Assembly: GCA_902526175.1 (NCBI GenBank)
Contig: CABZJY010000011.1
Span: 1 to 46,594 of the forward strand
Reading direction: 5' to 3'
Length of the DNA: 46,594 nt
From: an uncultured Alphaproteobacteria bacterium
GTDB lineage: Bacteria > Pseudomonadota > Alphaproteobacteria > Methylaequorales > Methylaequoraceae
Positions 17,977-26,000 of the stretch are shown here, in pieces. The notes below the pieces were generated by a model, which was given only the letters and a program-made list of their open reading frames with translations, searched no databases and was not told where the DNA came from. The stretch's first letter is position 1. Each line of letters starts with the position of its first letter. The position numbers and the translations under genes were made by a program.

Positions 17977-17984
17977 AATATAAA

Positions 17985-17990
17985 CTCCTT
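17985..17990 (-). promoter_or_regulatory. Strong Shine-Dalgarno of coxA
   Basis: The minus strand reads AAGGAG, 8 nt before the coxA ATG at 17976. This is the same spacing as at atpE. Most other genes here have no such site, suggesting boosted initiation for this abundant subunit. Confidence 0.75.
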
Positions 17991-17996
17991 AAAAAA

Positions 17997-18803
17997 TTAT
18001 TTCGCTGCAATGTTATCGTTCTTAAATTTGTCATTTGCAAACTCAGTTTTAGCAAATTCGAGCCAATCAGCAAATTCTTGTTCTGATACGGCTTTTACTG
18101 AAATCGGCATAAACCCATGACCATAACCACATAACTCAGAACACTGTCCGTAGTACATGCCTGGCTCTTTAACATTAAAATATGTTTCATTTAGTCTACC
18201 TGGTATAGCATCGGTCTTAACTCCGAACGAGGGCATAGCCCATGAATGAATAACACCAGTAGGATCACTTGTAATTAGCACCTTAATGTTTTTATTAATT
18301 GGTACAACAAGAGGGTTATCAGTAGCTAACAATCTAGGCTGATCCTCGCTTAGCTCATCATCAGTTAACATAATCGCATCAAACTCAATGTTTTCATGAT
18401 CAGGATACTGATAACTCCAGTACCAAGTATAGGCGGTAGCTTTGACCGTCATATCAATATTAGAGAAATCATTCTGTTTATAGAGTAATCTGAATGATGG
18501 TATCGCAATAACAACAAGTAGAAGAACAGGTATTAATGTCCATGCTACTTCAAGAAGAGAGTTGTGCGTTGTTTTACTTGGTTTCTTATTTACTTTTGCA
18601 CTGAATCTTACACATACATAAGCGAGTAGTACAAAGACAAAGACGGTAATAAATGTTATGATCCAAAAAACCATATCATGAAGACTAATCAATTCTTCCA
18701 TCAAAGGTGAAGCTGGTTGTTGGAAACTAAGTTGCCACTTTTCGGGTTGTCCCCCGGCATAACCTAATACAGGGAAAAGTAAAAATGATAAAAATCTAAA
18801 CAA
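17997..18803 (-). CDS. coxB: Cytochrome c oxidase subunit II
   Basis: Subunit carrying the CuA electron-entry site, 268 residues. There is a signal peptide (1-16, FLLFPVLGYA), two membrane helices (about 42-66 and 85-104), and a cupredoxin domain. CuA ligands are complete: H186, C221, E223, C225, H229 and M232 (GQCSELCGYGHGFMPI), with the aromatic electron-entry patch TWYWSYQYP. There is no fused cytochrome c domain. The start is TTG 18803 with AGGA upstream; no ATG is available in frame. First gene of the oxidase operon. Confidence 0.98.
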   Translation of the reverse strand: MFRFLSFLLFPVLGYAGGQPEKWQLSFQQPASPLMEELISLHDMVFWIITFITVFVFVLLAYVCVRFSAKVNKKPSKTTHNSLLEVAWTLIPVLLLVVIAIPSFRLLYKQNDFSNIDMTVKATAYTWYWSYQYPDHENIEFDAIMLTDDELSEDQPRLLATDNPLVVPINKNIKVLITSDPTGVIHSWAMPSFGVKTDAIPGRLNETYFNVKEPGMYYGQCSELCGYGHGFMPISVKAVSEQEFADWLEFAKTEFANDKFKNDNIAAK

Positions 18804-18845
18804 AATCCTAAATCCTTTATTGTAAATTAACCAAATACATTCTAA

Positions 18846-18874
18846 ATTATAATTAATATAATTAATAATATAAA
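18846..18874 (-). promoter_or_regulatory. Predicted promoter of the cox operon
   Basis: On the minus strand TTTATA (18874-18869), a 17-nt spacer and a perfect TATAAT (18851-18846) precede coxB. The expected transcription start near 18839 gives a leader of about 36 nt. The -35 box overlaps the left arm of an inverted repeat at 18873-18911. Confidence 0.4.
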
Positions 18875-18911
18875 AAAAACAATTGTAGCTTATTAAAAAA
18901 ATTGTTTTTTT
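18873..18911. repeat. 12-bp inverted repeat in the coxB/tldD divergent gap
   Basis: AAAAAAACAATT (18873-18884) and AATTGTTTTTTT (18900-18911) are perfect reverse complements separated by 15 nt. The element sits just upstream of the predicted cox -35 box and 17 nt before a TATAAA (18928-18933) that could serve tldD. It may be an operator or a pair of A-tract (UP-element-like) sites, but chance is not excluded in such A/T-rich DNA. Confidence 0.35.
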
Positions 18912-18940
18912 ACTACAAATAAATATTTATAAAATACAAA

Positions 18941-20341
18941 ATGAAATCGTTAGATAACAATTTAGATCCAAAATTATTAAGTTCACTTGTTGATAAGACT
19001 ATATCAGACTACGATGATGGTGAATTATTTATTGAAAAGATGATTTCTGAACACTTTTCTTATGACAATAATAAGCTCAAAACCGCAAGCTTTGATACCG
19101 AACAAGGGTTTGGACTGAGAGTTATTAATGGTGATAAAACGGGTTTTTCTCATAGTACCGATTTAAATGTAGATTCAATTAAAAATTCTATAAGAGCAGT
19201 CAAATCAGTTAAGTCAGGCAAGAATATTTTTCTAGCTTTACCACAACAAACAAATAAAAAATTATATTCAGATTCCAATCCTATAGAATTAAAGGAATTC
19301 AGGTCTAAAGTTTCTTTGTTAGAAAAAATAAATGCTTATGCAAGAAAACTTGATAATAACGTAAGTCAAGTTTCAATAACACTTGCTGGAAATTACCAAA
19401 AAGTGCAAATCTTTAAAATTAATGGACAGATTTATACAGATTCAAGACCTCTAGTTAGACTTAATGTAAGTGTAACTGTAAAAAATAAAAATAAAATTGA
19501 GACTGGTTCTTATGGCTTTGGTGGAAGAGATATGTATTCCCTGATATTTAAGAATGATTCTTGGAAAAACGCTGTAAATACTGCATATAAACAAGCGCTA
19601 ATTCGATTAGAGGCAAAAGCTGCACCAGCTGGTGAACAAACTGTTGTTCTTGGTTGTGGATGGCCTGGAATATTATTACATGAAGCTGTAGGACATGGAC
19701 TGGAAGGAGATTTTAATAGAAAAAAAACATCTGCATTCCATAATTTGGTGAATAGTAAAGTCGCTTCAGAACAAATTACAATTGTTGATGACGGCACACT
19801 TTTAAAGAAAAGAGGTTCACTTAGTATTGATGATGAAGGTACACCCACACAAAATACAGTATTAATTGAAAATGGTATTTTGAAAAATTTTATGCAAGAT
19901 AGGCTTAATGCTAGGTTGATGGGAAAAACACCCACGGGAAACGGGAGAAGAGAAAGTTTTAGCAGCATACCTATGCCAAGAATGACAAACACTTACATGA
20001 TAAATGGGAACTATCATCCGGATGAACTTATTAAATCTACAAAAAAAGGTGTTTATGCAACTCAATTTAGTGGAGGACAAGTTGATATTACTTCAGGAAA
20101 ATTTGTCTTCAGTGCATCTGAAGCCTATGAAATTAAAAACGGTAAAATAGGAAAACCTTTAAAAGGTGCAACACTAATAGGAAATGGACCTGAAATTCTC
20201 AAAAAAGTCTCTATGGTTGCAAACAATATGCAAATCGATAATGGTATTGGCACTTGTGGTAAAGATGGTCAAAGGGTTCCGGTAGGGGTTGGTCAACCTA
20301 GCCTCAAAATAGACAACCTGACAGTTGGTGGCACGGTTTAG
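18941..20341 (+). CDS. tldD: Metalloprotease TldD
   Basis: Catalytic subunit of the TldD/TldE heterodimeric protease, which trims unfolded peptides and, in other bacteria, matures modified peptides. 466 residues. Zinc site H247-E248-x3-H252 in LLHEAVGHGLEGDF, and the conserved third-ligand cysteine C439 in GIGTCGKDGQ. The C-terminus DNLTVGGTV is family-typical. The inactive partner pmbA (tldE) lies 3.5 kb downstream at 23858. No candidate modified-peptide precursor is visible here. It overlaps the convergent chorismate mutase gene by 4 bp. Confidence 0.97.
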   Translation: MKSLDNNLDPKLLSSLVDKTISDYDDGELFIEKMISEHFSYDNNKLKTASFDTEQGFGLRVINGDKTGFSHSTDLNVDSIKNSIRAVKSVKSGKNIFLALPQQTNKKLYSDSNPIELKEFRSKVSLLEKINAYARKLDNNVSQVSITLAGNYQKVQIFKINGQIYTDSRPLVRLNVSVTVKNKNKIETGSYGFGGRDMYSLIFKNDSWKNAVNTAYKQALIRLEAKAAPAGEQTVVLGCGWPGILLHEAVGHGLEGDFNRKKTSAFHNLVNSKVASEQITIVDDGTLLKKRGSLSIDDEGTPTQNTVLIENGILKNFMQDRLNARLMGKTPTGNGRRESFSSIPMPRMTNTYMINGNYHPDELIKSTKKGVYATQFSGGQVDITSGKFVFSASEAYEIKNGKIGKPLKGATLIGNGPEILKKVSMVANNMQIDNGIGTCGKDGQRVPVGVGQPSLKIDNLTVGGTV

Positions 20342-20350
20342 TCAGGTTGT
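20313..20350. terminator. Inverted repeat spanning tldD / chorismate mutase stops (bidirectional terminator-like)
   Basis: ACAACCTGAC (20313-20322) and GTCAGGTTGT (20341-20350) form a perfect 10-bp stem around an 18-nt loop holding both overlapping stop codons. One wobble and one A-T pair extend it. On the minus strand TATTTT follows; on plus only TTTG, so it is more terminator-like for the minus-strand operon. The two arms are the last coding bases of two different genes. Confidence 0.45.
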
Positions 20351-20640
20351 TTGTGAATCTTATCAAAGTTCTCTTTCTCAAATTCGATAAAGTTACTTAT
20401 CATTAACCTCCAAATTTTTTCTATTAGTTCAGGTGAAATCGCCTTAAGTTCAGATTTCTTCCTCAATTTGTTTATTATATACTTTATTCTAACTTCATCA
20501 ATTATTTGTTCCTTTGTCTTATGTTTTACGGCCTCTATCACAAGATCTTGTCTTTTAAAAATCAGATTTAAAATTTCTTCATCAATCTTATCAATTTGAA
20601 TCCTTACCTCTTCAATTGAATTAAATTTTTTTTTCATCAT
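20338..20640 (-). CDS. Chorismate mutase, AroQ type (stand-alone)
   Basis: Converts chorismate to prephenate for Phe/Tyr. It is a single AroQ helical domain of 100 residues, with residues matching the E. coli enzyme positions: R13 in VRIQIDKIDEEIL, R30, K39, D48 and R51. It is not fused to prephenate dehydratase or dehydrogenase. Two ATGs stand side by side (20640 and 20637); either could start. It is last in the rsmE-gshA transcript, 12 nt after gshA, and its 3' end overlaps tldD. Confidence 0.85.
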   Translation of the reverse strand: MMKKKFNSIEEVRIQIDKIDEEILNLIFKRQDLVIEAVKHKTKEQIIDEVRIKYIINKLRKKSELKAISPELIEKIWRLMISNFIEFEKENFDKIHKQPD

Positions 20641-20652
20641 TTATCCTTAAGG

Positions 20653-21993
20653 CTATTTGCCGAAATAATTTTCTTTGTAAATAAAATCAACATTTTTCTC
20701 CCACATATCATAATACATTTTTTTCCAAATTTCTGCTTGAGATTCACCTTTATTTAAAATTTCAAATAGTGGGTCTAAAAAAATTGACTCATTTTTGTTA
20801 GAGTTTTTTATATTCCTTCGGTCTAACCCTTGTTTTGATCTATTTAAAAGCTCTTTAATAAAAACTTTTAAATTTTTTCCATCTGGTGTTTTAGCTTGCA
20901 AGCCAACACTTGCTACTTCATCATAAAATTTTACTATCTGATTAATATTCCATTTAGTAATAATATCTGACAACTCCTCTAGGTTTTTTTGATCATACAA
21001 TAAACCAACCCAAAATGCTGGGAGTGCGCAAACATTTGACCATGGACCTCCATCAGCCCCTCTAAATTCTAAATATTTTTTTAGCCTCACTTCAGGAAAA
21101 ATCGTTGTTAAATGGTCTTCCCAATCTTTCATTGTAATTTGGAATGATTCAAAAGGTTTTTTTTGATTTATGAAATCTCTAAATGAACACCCAGAAAAGT
21201 CATAATAATGTTCATTTCTTTTTATGAAGTACATTGGGACTGATAGTGCATAATCAACATAACTCTCAAAAGAAAAACTCTCGTCAAATACCATAGGAAG
21301 TACTCCACATCTGTCATTGTCTGTATTTTTCCATACCCATGATCTATAGCTTAAAAATTTTGATAATTTTCCTGAAAAAAACGGAGAATTTGCATACAAA
21401 GCAATAACAGCAGGTTGAATAGCTAAACTGACTCTGAATTTGTTTTTCATATCAATTTCTGACTCATAGTCCAAGTTTGCTTGAATTGTTGTAGTTCTAT
21501 GCATCATATCAAGACCGTGCTTACCTTTTTTTGTCATATAATTTTTCATAATTTTATATCTTGCCTTTGGGACGGTTTCAATATCATCAAGATCCCATTT
21601 TGGTAAAAATCCAATCCCCATGTAATCAATATCTAAAGGATCTGAAACCAAACTTAGTTCACTGTGATGTGAGTTAACCTCCCTACACGTCTCAAAAAGG
21701 TTGCACAAAGGTGCTCCTGATAATTCAATTTGTCCTCCGGGTTCTAGAGAAATACTCGATAAATTTTTCTTTAAACCAATAATTAAGTCATTTTCTGTAA
21801 CTTTTGCCCAACCAAATTTCTCTTCAAGAGACTTAAAAATAACTTGAATATCTTGAAAATTTATTGGTTTGAGATTTTTTTTTCGAAAACCAAATTTTTC
21901 ATGTTCTGTTCCAATTTTCCAATTTTCCTTTTTTTTACAACCACTTTCAAAAAATTTAACTAATTTCTCTTTTGTAATATCAGAATTATTCAT
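20653..21993 (-). CDS. gshA: Glutamate-cysteine ligase (plant/alphaproteobacterial type)
   Basis: First and rate-limiting step of glutathione synthesis. 446 residues of the family shared by Alphaproteobacteria and plants, distinct from the E. coli type. Motifs seen: IGTEHEKFGF (E30, E32), SLEPGGQIELSGAP, MHRTTTIQANLDY, YRSWVWKNTDNDRCG and EFRGADGGPW. The start overlaps rsmE by 8 nt. gshB is not in the window. Glutathione would be a plausible reductant for the 1-Cys peroxiredoxin at 8826. Confidence 0.96.
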   Translation of the reverse strand: MNNSDITKEKLVKFFESGCKKKENWKIGTEHEKFGFRKKNLKPINFQDIQVIFKSLEEKFGWAKVTENDLIIGLKKNLSSISLEPGGQIELSGAPLCNLFETCREVNSHHSELSLVSDPLDIDYMGIGFLPKWDLDDIETVPKARYKIMKNYMTKKGKHGLDMMHRTTTIQANLDYESEIDMKNKFRVSLAIQPAVIALYANSPFFSGKLSKFLSYRSWVWKNTDNDRCGVLPMVFDESFSFESYVDYALSVPMYFIKRNEHYYDFSGCSFRDFINQKKPFESFQITMKDWEDHLTTIFPEVRLKKYLEFRGADGGPWSNVCALPAFWVGLLYDQKNLEELSDIITKWNINQIVKFYDEVASVGLQAKTPDGKNLKVFIKELLNRSKQGLDRRNIKNSNKNESIFLDPLFEILNKGESQAEIWKKMYYDMWEKNVDFIYKENYFGK

Positions 21994-22705
21994 TGATTAT
22001 CTCCATTTGCATCGCTTTTAGGCAAGATAATGAAAAAATAGCTGCTGTGTCTGCTTTGAGAATACGAGCCCCAAGAGAAACTTTTCTGCAATTATCTAAA
22101 CCTGAGAAAATATTTCTCTCATTTTTTGACCAGCCACCAACTGGACCAATTAGAATTGCAAATTTTTTTCTTTTGATCTCTTTCAATGAGTAAGATATTG
22201 GATTTGTAGAGTTTTTTTCATCACATAAAATAATTTCTCTGTCGTTACTGATAATTTCAAAAAAATTCTGTATTTCTAAAATCTCCATGATCTCAGGTAT
22301 AATTAAACCATTTGATTGCTCAACAGATTCTATTGCTATCTTTTGTAATCTGTTTCTATTAAATTTGTGCTTATGAGAGAATTCAGTAATTAGGGGAAAA
22401 ATTTTTTTAACACCAATTTCAGAAACTTTTTCAATAAGAAAATTAACATTTCTTGGCTTTACTAAAGAAAAACATACCCAAATGTCTTGAATATCTAACT
22501 CTTGTTTTCTAACACATTCTTCTGGTATAAGACAATTTTTATAAAATTTTGCTGTCCATTCTCCAAAAGATGGATTGAAAATAAAAAATTTTTGATTATT
22601 ACGAACTTTCATTACATTTTGTAAGTAATGAATTTTATCCTTAGAAATTTTTATTTCGACGCTTTTGGTAATTTCTGATTCGACGTATAATCTGATGTTA
22701 GACAT
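21986..22705 (-). CDS. rsmE: 16S rRNA (uracil1498-N3)-methyltransferase
   Basis: SPOUT-class rRNA methyltransferase, 239 residues. An N-terminal PUA-like domain contains the DKIHYLQNVMKVRNNQ stretch, and the C-terminal knot has LIGPVGGWSKNE and SLGARILKADTAA, the RsmE signatures. Head of the rsmE-gshA-chorismate mutase unit, divergent from ubiA over only 26 bp. There is no Shine-Dalgarno, and a -10-like TATAAG ends 5 nt before the ATG. Confidence 0.95.
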   Translation of the reverse strand: MSNIRLYVESEITKSVEIKISKDKIHYLQNVMKVRNNQKFFIFNPSFGEWTAKFYKNCLIPEECVRKQELDIQDIWVCFSLVKPRNVNFLIEKVSEIGVKKIFPLITEFSHKHKFNRNRLQKIAIESVEQSNGLIIPEIMEILEIQNFFEIISNDREIILCDEKNSTNPISYSLKEIKRKKFAILIGPVGGWSKNERNIFSGLDNCRKVSLGARILKADTAAIFSLSCLKAMQMEIINE

Positions 22706-22710
22706 AAATT

Positions 22711-22739
22711 CTTATAATTTAACCTTTAAAAATGTACAA
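22711..22739 (-). promoter_or_regulatory. Predicted leaderless rsmE promoter, overlapping the ubiA -10
   Basis: On the minus strand TTGTAC (22739-22734), 17 nt, TATAAG (22716-22711), then 5 nt to the rsmE ATG. On the plus strand the same bases hold TATAAT (22713-22718), 13 nt before the ubiA ATG, so both -10 boxes share the TTATAA core. The ubiA -35 is poor. Confidence 0.4.
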
Positions 22740-23610
22740 ACTATTTATAAATAAATTCATATTTTTCATAGAACTAGGCAGATATAACAAACTTTACGGT
22801 GCCTTTCTATTAATGTGGCCATGTTACTGGGGTAGCTTGATCAATCACCCAATTGATTTAGTTGTCATTAAAAATTTAATTTTATTTTTTTTAGGTTCAA
22901 TTGTAATGAGAGGAGCTGGATGCACAATCAATGATTTGATTGATGCTCCTTTAGATCTTAAAGTAAAGAGGACAAAAAACAGACCACTCGCATCAGGCGT
23001 TTTGTCAAAAAAGGAAGCTATATATTTCCTAATCATCCAATTGTTTTTTGGATTATTAATTGTTATTAACTTTGATTTTTACACTATTTTGTTAAGTCTA
23101 TTTATTATTCCTTTTGTTTTTTTGTACCCGCTTGTAAAAAAATTTTCAAATTACCCTCAGTTTTTTTTAGGTATAGTTTTTAATTGGGGTGCCATAATAT
23201 CTTATTACGCTTTACACCAGTCAATCACAATAGGTTTGTTAAGCTTGTATTTTGCGGGTGTATTTCTGACATTAGGGTATGATACAATATATGCTTTTCA
23301 AGATATAGAAGATGATACTAAGCATCACATAGGTTCAGTTGCAAAAAAAATTAGAAACTATCCCAAACGTATGCTAACCTTTTTTTACATGGTCAGTAGT
23401 AGTCTTTTTATGTTAAGTTTTTATTTTTTTGAAATTAATAAATACTTTTTTTTTTCTACAACTATTCTAATCATTTTTCACTTTTTTAATCAAATTAAAA
23501 ACTTTGATTTGAAAAGAAAGGATGGTTTTTTAAAAATATTTATATCAAACGTAGGTCTTGGAGGGACTATTTCGTTTTGTTTGTTACTTCACAGTATTTA
23601 CTTCTTTTGA
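22732..23610 (+). CDS. ubiA: 4-hydroxybenzoate polyprenyltransferase
   Basis: Attaches the polyprenyl tail to 4-hydroxybenzoate in ubiquinone synthesis; integral membrane enzyme of 292 residues. First aspartate motif N67-D68-x2-D71-x3-D75 (INDLIDAPLDLKVKRTKNRP), second around 185-196 (YDTIYAFQDIEDD). The N-terminus GRYNKLYGAFLLMWPCYWG is UbiA-specific and separates it from the related CtaB at 15481. Divergent from rsmE; 3' end overlaps the convergent DUF4170 gene by 13 bp. Confidence 0.95.
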   Translation: MYKLFINKFIFFIELGRYNKLYGAFLLMWPCYWGSLINHPIDLVVIKNLILFFLGSIVMRGAGCTINDLIDAPLDLKVKRTKNRPLASGVLSKKEAIYFLIIQLFFGLLIVINFDFYTILLSLFIIPFVFLYPLVKKFSNYPQFFLGIVFNWGAIISYYALHQSITIGLLSLYFAGVFLTLGYDTIYAFQDIEDDTKHHIGSVAKKIRNYPKRMLTFFYMVSSSLFMLSFYFFEINKYFFFSTTILIIFHFFNQIKNFDLKRKDGFLKIFISNVGLGGTISFCLLLHSIYFF

Positions 23611-23783
23611 ATTATTGTAAACCGATAAAAACAATTGTCAACGTTTTGCCATGAATGATAATCCCATTTTTGTTTAGCTTCTGAATATTTCTTGAATGGA
23701 CCATACTTTTCTAATTTTTGTCCTTCAGCTAACTCTTTAAATTTTGTATCTTTATAAATACCACCAACTACCCAAAAACTCAT
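23598..23783 (-). CDS. DUF4170 family small protein
   Basis: A 61-residue protein opening MSFWVVGGIYKDTKF with a GPFKKYSEAKQKWDYHSWQNVDN body, matching the DUF4170 family of Alphaproteobacteria. Its function is unknown. In many relatives it lies beside the inositol-phosphatase-family gene and lipid A genes. Here it is on the opposite strand, divergent from pmbA and converging on ubiA, which it overlaps by 13 bp. No membrane segment or signal peptide. Confidence 0.85.
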   Translation of the reverse strand: MSFWVVGGIYKDTKFKELAEGQKLEKYGPFKKYSEAKQKWDYHSWQNVDNCFYRFTIIQKK

Positions 23784-23785
23784 TG

Positions 23786-23814
23786 TTTACAATTATCCTT
23801 TTAACCTTTGTAAT
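23786..23814 (+). promoter_or_regulatory. Predicted promoter of pmbA-lipid A operon
   Basis: TTTACA (23786-23791), 17 nt, TGTAAT (23809-23814), each 5 of 6 to consensus. Expected start near 23821, giving a leader of about 37 nt before the pmbA ATG at 23858. Unlike several other heads in the window, this one is not leaderless. Confidence 0.45.
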
Positions 23815-23857
23815 TTTTATATATATACATAATATCATCTTAATTAGAGTAAGTGTA

Positions 23858-25198
23858 ATGAATAAGAATTTTGTACTGGATATTATTAAAAAATTAAAAA
23901 ACAAAGGTTGTGATCAATGTGATGTATTCCTTATTGACAGTTTATCGATGTCATCCACACAAAGATTAGGTAAATTGGAAAAGAATGAAAGATCAAATAG
24001 TTTAGAAATTGGGTTAAGAGCTATAATAGGTAAAAAACAGTCAATAATTTCCTCAACAGACATTAGTGAAAAAAATATAGATAGACTAATATCAAAAGTT
24101 TTTGAGATGGCTACCTTTGTTCCTGAAAATCAGCATTGTGGTCTTGCTAGTGAAAATCAGATCCATTCATTTAGTAAAAAAGACCAACTTAAGCTCGAAG
24201 TTTTTGATAAACAAACACCAACATTTGAAAAACTAAGCAAAACTGCCTCAATACTTGAAAATGGTGCTCTTAGTAATAAAAAAATTACCAATTCGGAAGG
24301 CGCTGAAGTTTCCTGGACTAAGCTCAGCTGTATTTTAGCAGGTTCAAATGGAGTATTTCAAGAATATGAAAAAACTGTTTCTAGTTATATTCTGTCAGTT
24401 CTAGCTGGTGAGGGTAAAAATATGGAAAAAGAATATGACTACAAATCAAAAATTTTTTTTTCTGAACTTGGTGATTTTAGTTCTATTGGGAAAAAATGTG
24501 CAAGTAGAGCAATTAAAAAACTTGGTTCTAGAAAAATTAAAACCTGCAAAACAGATGTATTATTTGACTCAAGAGTTTCATCCAGTTTGATCAATAATTT
24601 AGCGTCTGCAGCTAATTCTAGTCTAATCAGCAAAGGAACTAGTTTTTTAAAAAATAAGATTGAAAAAAAGGTTTTTAATTCTTCAATAAATATTATTGAT
24701 AACCCTCTTATGAAGAAAAACCTAAAATCTAAAATTATGGATTGTGAGGGTATTAAATCAGAGAAAAAATTCTTGGTTGAAGATGGAGTACTAAAATTCT
24801 TCTTTAATAATTTAGATTATTCGAGACAACTAAATCAAGTAACTACAGGTCATGCGTCTAGAGCAGCTTCATCACTTCCCAGTCCTTCTCCTTCTAACCT
24901 ATATCTAGATAAAGGAAATGATTCTAAAAAAGATATTATTAAATCACTAAAAAGAGGGTTTCTAGTAACTGAACTAATGGGTAGTTCAATTAATATTTCT
25001 AATGGAGATTACTCAAGAGGAGCGAGTGGTTTTTGGATTGAAAATGGTGAGATAGCTTATCCAGTATCTGAAGTTACTATTGCAGGAAATCTTCTCAATA
25101 TTTTTCAAAACCTTTTACCTTGTAGTGATTTAGAATTTAACTATTCTACTAACGCTCCATCTTGCCTAGTAAACAATTTAACAGTTGCTGGGGTTTAA
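23858..25198 (+). CDS. pmbA: TldE/PmbA, non-catalytic partner of TldD
   Basis: Second subunit of the TldD/E protease, 446 residues. It has no HExxxH motif, as expected for the PmbA/TldE branch; it retains the TGHASRAASSLPSPSPSNLY region and the C-terminal NNLTVAGV that parallels NLTVGG in TldD. ATG 23858 is chosen: a longer frame from 23744 adds a hydrophobic, non-homologous stretch that crosses the promoter region and overlaps DUF4170. First gene of the operon through lpxK. Confidence 0.94.
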   Translation: MNKNFVLDIIKKLKNKGCDQCDVFLIDSLSMSSTQRLGKLEKNERSNSLEIGLRAIIGKKQSIISSTDISEKNIDRLISKVFEMATFVPENQHCGLASENQIHSFSKKDQLKLEVFDKQTPTFEKLSKTASILENGALSNKKITNSEGAEVSWTKLSCILAGSNGVFQEYEKTVSSYILSVLAGEGKNMEKEYDYKSKIFFSELGDFSSIGKKCASRAIKKLGSRKIKTCKTDVLFDSRVSSSLINNLASAANSSLISKGTSFLKNKIEKKVFNSSINIIDNPLMKKNLKSKIMDCEGIKSEKKFLVEDGVLKFFFNNLDYSRQLNQVTTGHASRAASSLPSPSPSNLYLDKGNDSKKDIIKSLKRGFLVTELMGSSINISNGDYSRGASGFWIENGEIAYPVSEVTIAGNLLNIFQNLLPCSDLEFNYSTNAPSCLVNNLTVAGV

Positions 25199-25201
25199 AA
25201 C

Positions 25202-25981
25202 GTGGCCCTGATTGATGATGAACTTGTAAACCTTTCAATCAAAGCAATCAAAAAAGCTGGTGAAATAGCATTAGATTACAGCAAAAAAGATATTACATTT
25301 GAATATAAATCTAAAAATCAGCCTGTAACAAAAGCAGATCTTGAGATTAATAACTTTCTAAAAGGATTTTTTCAAAATCTTACACCAATGTTTGGATGGA
25401 TTTCTGAAGAGTCAGTTGATAATAAATCAAGATTTAAAAATGATTTATTTTGGTGTGTTGACCCGATTGATGGCACTAGGTCCTTTATTAACAAGAAACC
25501 TGAATACAGTATATCTGTAGCCCTAATTGACAAAAAAAAACCAATTTTTGGAATAGTTTATAACCCAAGTACTAATGAAAATTTTTATGCTATTAAAAAA
25601 AAAGGTGCTTTTTGCAATGAAAAAAAAATTACTGTAGGTGAGACTAACGATCTAGAGCGTGCAACAATCGCAATAAGTAGTTCTGAGTCTGACAAATTAG
25701 AAAAAAAAAAATTGCAGATTAAAGATGTTGAAAAGATTGGCTCAATAGCATACAAAATTGCACTAGTAGCAAAAGGTAAAATTGATGCAACCTTGAGTTT
25801 TACTAGAAAAAGTGATTGGGATATAGCTGCAGCATCACTAATCCTTGAGGAAGCAGGTGGAAAAATTTCACTTATTAACGGCGACCAAATTAGTTATAAT
25901 ACAAAAGACTTAAAAATTCCTTCATTAATTTCAGCAAATAAAATCATTCATAAAAAATTCTGTGATATAATATGTAATTAA
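25202..25981 (+). CDS. Inositol-monophosphatase-family phosphatase (SuhB/CysQ-like)
   Basis: Metal-dependent sugar- or nucleotide-phosphatase, 259 residues. Metal ligands are E70 (WISEES), D87/D90 (CVDPIDGT) and the Asp of SDWDIAAA, with PVTKADLEIN upstream. Whether it acts on inositol-phosphate, 3'(2'),5'-bisphosphate (CysQ) or another substrate cannot be read from sequence. Its place between pmbA and msbA is common in Alphaproteobacteria. Start is GTG 25202, 3 nt after pmbA. Confidence 0.88.
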   Translation: MALIDDELVNLSIKAIKKAGEIALDYSKKDITFEYKSKNQPVTKADLEINNFLKGFFQNLTPMFGWISEESVDNKSRFKNDLFWCVDPIDGTRSFINKKPEYSISVALIDKKKPIFGIVYNPSTNENFYAIKKKGAFCNEKKITVGETNDLERATIAISSSESDKLEKKKLQIKDVEKIGSIAYKIALVAKGKIDATLSFTRKSDWDIAAASLILEEAGGKISLINGDQISYNTKDLKIPSLISANKIIHKKFCDIICN

Positions 25982-26000
25982 TTAAAGGAAAGTATTTAAT

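Noticed and set aside
23817-23832. TATATATATATA-like microsatellite ahead of pmbA
   Set aside because: Short and expected by chance in such A/T-rich DNA; it is not repeated elsewhere in a meaningful way.
23744-23857. 38-residue extension of pmbA, which would add a membrane helix
   Set aside because: It runs over DUF4170 codons and the predicted promoter; TldE proteins are cytosolic and begin near the ATG at 23858.
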